Assembly (NCBI RefSeq): GCF_002113025.1
Contig: NZ_NEJH01000003.1
Coordinates: 310,001 to 374,000 of the forward strand
DNA from: Pseudomonas sp. B28(2017)
GTDB taxonomy: Bacteria; Pseudomonadota; Gammaproteobacteria; Pseudomonadales; Pseudomonadaceae
Direction: 5' to 3'
Length of the DNA: 64,000 bases
Part shown: positions 59,062-64,000 of the stretch, piece after piece
Position numbering within the stretch: position 1 is the first letter of the stretch
Layout of the letters: the number at the start of each line of letters is the position of its first letter
Position numbers and translations under genes: made by a program
The notes under the pieces: model-generated
Database searches by the model: none
What the model was told of the DNA's origin: nothing
The model's input: the letters and a program-made list of their open reading frames with translations, nothing else

Positions 59062-60210
59062 ATGCCATTGCCGTCGATGAAAGAACAATTCGCTGCGCTG
59101 ATCGCTGCACCGTCCGTCAGTTGCACCCAACCCAGTCTCGATCAGACCAACCGCCCGGTCATCGATCTGCTGGCGACGTGGCTCGGTGAGCTGGGTTTTA
59201 CCTGTGAGATCCAGCAGGTCAGCCCCGGCAAGTTCAACCTGCTGGCCAGTTTCGGTTCCGGCCCCGGCGGCCTGGTGCTGGCCGGGCACAGCGACACTGT
59301 GCCGTTCGACGCTGCGCTGTGGCAAACCGACCCGCTGAAGCTGACTGAAGTCGACGGTCGTTGGGTTGGCCTGGGCAGTTGCGACATGAAGGGTTTTTTT
59401 GCCCTGGCGATCGAGGCAGTCATACCGCTGCTCGATCAGCCGTTCAAACAGCCGTTGCTGATTCTCGCCACCTGCGATGAAGAAAGCTCGATGGCCGGCG
59501 CTCGCGCACTGGCCGAAGCGGGACGACCGCTGGGGCGGGCGGCGGTGATCGGCGAGCCGACCGGGCTCAAGCCGATCCGCATGCACAAAGGCATCATGAT
59601 GGAGCGCATCGACATCCTCGGTCAGAGCGGCCATTCCTCCGACCCGCGCCTGGGCCACAGCGCCCTGGAAGCCATGCACGATGCCATCGGTGAACTGCGT
59701 GGCCTGCGCTTGTTATGGCAGCGCGAATTTCGCAATCCACAGTTTGGCGTGCCGACGCCCACGATGAATTTCGGCTGCATCCATGGCGGCGACAATCCCA
59801 ACCGCATCTGCGGCCAGTGTTCGCTGGAGTTCGATCTGCGGCCGCTGCCCGGCATGGACCCCAAGGTCCTGCGCGCCGAGATCCTGCAGAAGCTCAAGCC
59901 GGTTGCCGAGCGGCATCAGGTCAAGATCGATTACGCGCCGTTGTTCCCCGAAGTGCCGTCATTCGAGCAGGCCGAGGACGCAGAGCTGGTGCGCCTTGCC
60001 GAAAGGCTTACCGGCCACAGCGCCGAAGCAGTGGCATTCGGCACCGAAGCACCTTATCTTCAGCGCCTTGGCTGTGAAACGCTGGTGCTTGGCCCGGGTG
60101 ATATCGCCTGCGCCCACCAGCCGGGGGAGTACCTCGAAATGTCACGTTTGCAGCCTACGGTGCATCTATTAAGGCAACTGATCGAGCACTATTGCCTGAC
60201 ACCCCTGTAG
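59062..60210 (+). CDS. argE: Acetylornithine deacetylase
   Basis: Zinc M20 hydrolase that makes ornithine from N-acetylornithine; 382 residues. Metal ligands: LAGHSDTVPF (histidine, aspartate), GLGSCDMKGFFA (bridging aspartate), TCDEESSMAGA (catalytic and ligand glutamates). The dimerisation domain with GHSSDPRLGHSALEA is intact. Next to argA as in P. aeruginosa, although pseudomonads also recycle acetyl groups via ArgJ. Confidence 0.93.
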   Translation: MPLPSMKEQFAALIAAPSVSCTQPSLDQTNRPVIDLLATWLGELGFTCEIQQVSPGKFNLLASFGSGPGGLVLAGHSDTVPFDAALWQTDPLKLTEVDGRWVGLGSCDMKGFFALAIEAVIPLLDQPFKQPLLILATCDEESSMAGARALAEAGRPLGRAAVIGEPTGLKPIRMHKGIMMERIDILGQSGHSSDPRLGHSALEAMHDAIGELRGLRLLWQREFRNPQFGVPTPTMNFGCIHGGDNPNRICGQCSLEFDLRPLPGMDPKVLRAEILQKLKPVAERHQVKIDYAPLFPEVPSFEQAEDAELVRLAERLTGHSAEAVAFGTEAPYLQRLGCETLVLGPGDIACAHQPGEYLEMSRLQPTVHLLRQLIEHYCLTPL

Positions 60211-60321
60211 GAGCGAGCTTGCTCCGGGCGGCGTTCCGACGATGGACGTTAACGATGACGAGTATTGCCTGAAAGAACGCGGCGACCTCAAATCCATCGC
60301 GAGCAAGCTCGCTCCTACAGG
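60204..60321. repeat. REPIN: two inverted REP copies, TAGGAGCGAG class
   Basis: Copy one (CCTGTAGGAGCGAGCTTGCT) overlaps the argE stop codon; copy two is inverted about 70 bases on. The first copy is truncated on its inner side. Confidence 0.85.
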
Positions 60322-60359
60322 GTTTTGCAGTTAAATTGCCGATGTCCCAACCCGTATTC

Positions 60360-60401
60360 ATGAGGAGAGCGCGCGTGTCGCCAAGCCTGTTCCGACGATA
60401 A
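60360..60401 (+). CDS. Possible arginine-rich leader peptide of argA
   Basis: Thirteen-codon frame MRRARVSPSLFRR ending in TAA, 68 bases before argA. Five of 13 codons are arginine (AGG, AGA, CGC, CGA, CGA), most of them rare in GC-rich pseudomonads. The ATG has no clear ribosome site, but an internal GTG (60375) lies behind AGGAG and would give MSPSLFRR. Could sense arginyl-tRNA supply; entirely inferred and possibly chance. Confidence 0.3.
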   Translation: MRRARVSPSLFRR

Positions 60402-60469
60402 CCATCAGCCCGCTGTGCGTTTTCAGTTTCGCCCTTTTTTCGGCTGCTATTTATTACAGGCCCAGGTTC

Positions 60470-61768
60470 ATGCCCGAATACGTCAATTGGCTTCGTCACG
60501 CTTCGCCTTACATCAACGCCCACCGCGATTGCACCTTTGTCGTCATGCTGCCCGGCGATGGCGTTGAACACCCGAATTTCGGCAATATCGTCCACGACCT
60601 GGTGCTGTTGCATAGCCTGGGTGTGCGTCTGGTGCTGGTTCACGGCTCCCGGCCGCAAATCGAAGCGCGCCTCGCCGCCCGTGGCCTGACCCCGCATTAC
60701 CACCACGGCATGCGTATCACCGATGCCGCGACCCTGGAGTGCGTGATCGACGCGGTTGGCCAGTTGCGCATTGCCATCGAGGCTCGCCTGTCGATGGACA
60801 TGGCTTCGTCGCCAATGCAGGGCTCGCGCCTGCGGGTAGCCAGCGGCAACCTGGTGACGGCACGGCCAATCGGCGTGCTTGAAGGCGTCGACTATCACCA
60901 CACCGGCGAAGTGCGCCGGGTCGACCGCAAGGGCATCAATCGTCTGCTGGACGAGCGCTCCATCGTGCTGCTGTCGCCGCTGGGCTATTCGCCGACCGGG
61001 GAGATTTTCAACCTTGCCTGTGAAGACGTCGCCACCCGTGCGGCCATCGACCTGGGTGCGGACAAGCTGCTGCTGTTCGGCGCTGACCTGGGCCTGATCG
61101 ACGAGCACGGGCGCCTGGTGCGCGAACTGCGTCCGCAGCAAGTGCCGGCGCATCTGCAACGGCTGGGCAGTAACTATCAGGCTGAATTGCTGGACGCCGC
61201 TGCCGAAGCTTGCCGTGGCGGTGTGGCCCGCAGCCATATCGTCAGTTATGCCGAAGACGGTGCACTGTTGACCGAACTGTTCACCCGCGATGGTGGCGGT
61301 ACGCTGGTGGCCCAGGAACAGTTCGAAGTGGTACGCGAAGCGGCCATTGAAGACGTCGGTGGTTTGCTGGACTTGATCAGTCCGCTGGAAGAGCAAGGCA
61401 TCCTGGTGCGCCGTTCCCGCGAGGTGCTGGAGCGCGAGATCGAGCAATTCAGTGTGGTTGAACGCGAAGGCATGATCATCGCCTGTGCAGCGCTGTATCA
61501 GATTGCCGACTCGGATGCGGGTGAGCTGGCCTGCCTGGCGGTGAATCCGGAATACCGCCATGGCGGTCGCGGCGATGAGTTGCTGGAGCGTATCGAAACC
61601 CGCGCACGGGCGCAGGGGTTGAAAACCTTGTTCGTCCTGACCACCCGCACCGCGCACTGGTTCCGCGAACGTGGTTTCGAACCGAGCAGTGTCGACCGAC
61701 TGCCGTCTGCGCGGGCGTCGCTGTACAACTATCAGCGTAATTCGAAGATCTTCGAAAAAGCCCTTTGA
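60470..61768 (+). CDS. argA: N-acetylglutamate synthase
   Basis: First committed step of arginine synthesis, acetyl-CoA plus glutamate; 432 residues. N-terminal amino-acid-kinase-like domain (about 1-280, VLVHGSRPQIEARLAARG) that binds arginine as feedback inhibitor, and C-terminal GNAT domain (AALYQIADSDAGELACLAVNPEYRHGGRGDELL). The ATG at 60470 fits the family start (MPEYVNWLRHASPYINAHR). Confidence 0.96.
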   Translation: MPEYVNWLRHASPYINAHRDCTFVVMLPGDGVEHPNFGNIVHDLVLLHSLGVRLVLVHGSRPQIEARLAARGLTPHYHHGMRITDAATLECVIDAVGQLRIAIEARLSMDMASSPMQGSRLRVASGNLVTARPIGVLEGVDYHHTGEVRRVDRKGINRLLDERSIVLLSPLGYSPTGEIFNLACEDVATRAAIDLGADKLLLFGADLGLIDEHGRLVRELRPQQVPAHLQRLGSNYQAELLDAAAEACRGGVARSHIVSYAEDGALLTELFTRDGGGTLVAQEQFEVVREAAIEDVGGLLDLISPLEEQGILVRRSREVLEREIEQFSVVEREGMIIACAALYQIADSDAGELACLAVNPEYRHGGRGDELLERIETRARAQGLKTLFVLTTRTAHWFRERGFEPSSVDRLPSARASLYNYQRNSKIFEKAL

Positions 61769-61782
61769 TCAGGGTACGGTCC

Positions 61783-61813
61783 CTGTAGGAGCAGTCGGTC
61801 GACGCTCCTACAG
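61783..61813. repeat. Single REP palindrome
   Basis: Ten-base arms CTGTAGGAGC around an 11-base loop, between convergent argA and the taurine-type binding protein gene; probably also the transcript end. Confidence 0.75.
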
Positions 61814-61825
61814 AGGTCGGTGGAG

Positions 61826-62815
61826 TTACTGGGTGACAAACTTCGCGCTGACATACGGCGAATAATCCGGCAGCACCGTTTCAACCTTCCCTTGTTCCTT
61901 CAAGAACTTCGCCGTCTCGCCAATGGCCTTGGCCGTGCCTCCGTCCAGCAGCGCGGTGCTCTGTTGTGCCTTGGCATCCGGGAAGGCGGAACCGGCCAAT
62001 AGCTCCGGTACATCAGCGGCGTTGGCGCCGGTCAGTTTGGCGATTTTCTGGACGGGCACCGAATCAACGGTCCATTGGTCCTTGTGGGCGGCATAGTCGG
62101 CGAACGAATCCAGGGTGACCCTGGCGAACTTGGCCACGACCTCCGGATGTTTTTCGGCGTAATCCTTGCGCGCCACCCAGACCTCAAAGGTTGGTGCACC
62201 CCATTGGCCTACCTGCGCAGCGTCGGTCAGGGTCTTGCCAGTCTTGCGGATTTCCCCCAGGGCGGGCGACCAGACAAACGCGCCATCAATATCGCCGCGC
62301 TTCCAGGCTGCCGCGATTTCCGCCGGCTGCAGGTTCACCACTTTGACTTTCGAGCTGTCCAGGCCCCAGTGTTTCAGCGCACCGAGCAGGCTGTAGTGGG
62401 AGGTTGAAACGAAAGGCGTGGCGATGGTCTTTCCGATCAGATCTTGCGGTTTTTCAATGCCGCTGCCGTTGCGTACCACCAGCGCTTCGGCGGCATTGAT
62501 CTGGGCCGAGACGATGAACGCGACGATCGGCAGGTTGCGCGAGGCGGCAGCGGCCAGCGGACTGGAGCCGAGATTGCCGATTTGCACATCGCCCGAGGCA
62601 ATCGCCGTGACCACTTCCGGACCGCTGTTGAAGCGCCGCCAGTCGATGGGCTGGCCGATGGTTTTTTCATAAAGGCCATCGGCCTGGGGGACTTTGCTGG
62701 GGTCGATTCCGGTTTGATAGCCGACGGTGAGGTTCGCTGCCTGTGCCGTGAAAGAAAATGCCAGCGATACACAAACTGTAACAATTGATCCGGATAGTGC
62801 GCGTTTGGTCGTCAT
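61826..62815 (-). CDS. tauA: Taurine/aliphatic sulfonate ABC binding protein
   Basis: TauA-like periplasmic binding protein of 329 residues. Signal peptide ends at AQAA near residue 27; NLTVGYQTGIDPSKVPQADG and IDWRRFNSGPEVVTAIASGDVQIGNLGSSP are characteristic of TauA. FVSTSHYSLLGAL is the ligand-loop region. Downstream on this strand is the end of argA, so tauB, tauC and tauD do not follow. Taurine specificity is likely but not proven. Confidence 0.88.
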   Translation of the reverse strand: MTTKRALSGSIVTVCVSLAFSFTAQAANLTVGYQTGIDPSKVPQADGLYEKTIGQPIDWRRFNSGPEVVTAIASGDVQIGNLGSSPLAAAASRNLPIVAFIVSAQINAAEALVVRNGSGIEKPQDLIGKTIATPFVSTSHYSLLGALKHWGLDSSKVKVVNLQPAEIAAAWKRGDIDGAFVWSPALGEIRKTGKTLTDAAQVGQWGAPTFEVWVARKDYAEKHPEVVAKFARVTLDSFADYAAHKDQWTVDSVPVQKIAKLTGANAADVPELLAGSAFPDAKAQQSTALLDGGTAKAIGETAKFLKEQGKVETVLPDYSPYVSAKFVTQ

Positions 62816-63180
62816 GGGATCGCCTTTGGGTAAAGGATTTGTTTCCGATTTATGTAGGAAACTAAACGATCTAAAAAATAGAAAATAAATACCGTTTAGT
62901 AATTAGCTTATGGGCAGAACCGTCTATTCTGGGGTAATCGTGCAGTGGGGAGCTAAATTCCTAAACGGTATTAGAAAAGAATCGGGTAATTCTTTTCAGG
63001 TTCATGACGAAATCATGACCCTGCAGGGACCAAAAAATCGGGGATTAGACTATGGTCGTAGACACATATGGTTACGATTGACTTATGGGTCACGGTCTGG
63101 CGCTAATCGCGCATCTTAGGATTTCGGGCGTCGACTCGAGACCAGGAATACAAGAATTAGAATCGAGAGGAGCTACACAA
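62816..63180. promoter_or_regulatory. Divergent tauA-oprD regulatory region with inverted repeats
   Basis: A 365-base AT-richer gap with no gene. Twelve-base perfect inverted repeat AATACCGTTTAG (62888-62899) and CTAAACGGTATT (62961-62972), with a third CTAAACG copy at 62862-62868. The spacing of about 73 bases between arm starts is near seven helical turns, as for cooperative binding of a dimeric regulator. Which protein binds is unknown. Confidence 0.5.
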
Positions 63181-64000
63181 TGAACAAGTCCAACTTGGCT
63201 TTGGCCGTGGCCATAGGGGTTTTGGCGCAGCAGGCAGGCGCCGCGGGGTTCCTGGAAGACAGCAAGGCTTCCATCAGCTCTCGCACCATGTATTACGACG
63301 CCGATGTGCGCGAAGGTGCGAGCACGCCTGCTAACCGTCAGCGAGAAACCGCAGAGGGTCTGAAGTTCGATTACCTGTCCGGTTTTACCCAGGGTACCGT
63401 AGGTTTTGGTATCGACGCCCAGGCTCTGGTGGGTATCCACCTGGATGGCGGCAAGGGACATCACCCGACCGGTAATGCCAACTCCTTCTTCCCTAGCGAT
63501 GGCAAAGAGGCGGCCGACGAGTGGAGCCGTCTGGATGGCAACGTCAAGGCGCGCTTCTCGAAGACCGAAGCCCACCTGGGTGGTGCTCTGGCACCTAACC
63601 TGCCGATCCTGATCGCGAACGACAGCCGTTTGCTGCCGCAGACCTTTGACGGTGGCACCATCACCTCCAAAGAAATCGACAACGTGACCTTCAACCTGGG
63701 TCAACTGGAGCACGCGTCGGGTCGTGCCTCCTCGAACCGCACTGGCCTGTCTGTGGCTGGCGCGACTGAGGACAGCAACCAGTTCCGTTACGCCGGTGCC
63801 GACTGGAAGGTCACCAAAGACCTCCTGCTGCAGTACTACTACGCGAACCTGGAAGACTTCTACAAACAGAACTTCCTCGGCCTGGTGCACGTCTACCCGA
63901 TCGCGGCCAACCAGTCGTTCAAGACCGATATTCGCTACTTCGACAGCAGCTCCGACGGCAAGAACGGTGACCCAGGTTTCCGTTTCAACAACAACAACGG
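63181..64000 (+). CDS. OprD family outer-membrane porin, cut by window end
   Basis: Porin beginning MNKSNLALAVAIGVLAQQAG (signal peptide) and GFLEDSKASISSRTMYYDADV, the OprD family opening. The 273 visible codons show alternating beta-strand pattern with tyrosines and DWKVTKDLLLQYYYANLEDFYKQNFLGL. Full length in the family is about 420 residues. ATG behind GAGAGGAG. Substrate class (amino acid or carboxylate) cannot be decided. Confidence 0.9.

Overview
The window is a stretch of high-GC gammaproteobacterial chromosome that I read as Pseudomonas, most likely the P. fluorescens group. The evidence is the gene order argH-algR-hemCDXY-dsbH-algQ-FKBP-algP, then hemB-ppk-ppx, trxA-rho-ubiD, zapA-6S RNA-fau, pepP-ubiH, gcvTHP and argE-argA. 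As I remember it, this is the PA5263-PA5204 neighbourhood of P. aeruginosa. Inverted REP palindromes of the fluorescens type (core GGGAGCGAGC or TAGGAGCGAGC) sit in many intergenic gaps. The window is almost entirely chromosomal core. I see no prophage, integron, insertion sequence, CRISPR array, tRNA or rRNA.

Layout. 0-13 kb: argH (cut by the left edge), the alginate/twitching regulator algR without its usual kinase gene, the uroporphyrinogen branch hemC-hemD-hemX-hemY, thiol oxidase dsbH, anti-sigma factor algQ, an exported FKBP isomerase, the histone-like repeat protein algP, an ABC-F ATPase and a small MscS channel. 13-24 kb: a LysE exporter, a cytochrome c/FTR1 iron permease with a possible Fur box, DUF188, elbB, a membrane sterol-desaturase-like hydroxylase, DedA, hemB, and the polyphosphate pair ppk1/ppx facing each other. 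24-28 kb: a polar amino acid ABC operon with a divergent GntR regulator, placed between ppx and trxA. 28-33 kb: trxA, rho, ubiD and a ferredoxin-flavin reductase translationally coupled to ubiD.

33-46.7 kb: chaC, glpT with a GlpR-type operator, a quinone reductase, a FliL-like protein, an EVE-domain protein, a 51-codon membrane peptide gene, fau, 6S RNA, zapA, a ZapB-like coiled coil, a UPF0149 protein, pepP, two ubiquinone hydroxylases with a probable gene remnant between them, and a ferric-iron-type ABC binding protein and permease. 46.7-52.6 kb: the glycine cleavage genes gcvT, gcvH and gcvP, interrupted by a lone sugar-aminotransferase-type gene on the other strand. 52.6-64 kb: DUF2388, NfeD/SPFH membrane pair, a GspE-like ATPase without other secretion genes, an Lrp regulator, a CYTH-CHAD protein, argE, argA preceded by a very short arginine-rich reading frame, a taurine-type binding protein without its transporter, and an OprD porin cut by the right edge.

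Genes that work together here: heme synthesis (hemC, hemD, hemB), ubiquinone synthesis (ubiD, the flavin reductase, ubiH and its paralogue), arginine synthesis (argE, argA, argH), glycine/one-carbon metabolism (gcvTHP, fau) and polyphosphate turnover (ppk1, ppx). I found no clear new multi-gene system. The most interesting leads are the argA leader frame, the ubiD-reductase coupling, the gene remnant after ubiH, and several genes separated from their usual partners. All coordinates include the stop codon. Functional statements rest on motifs and remembered gene order, not on a database search.
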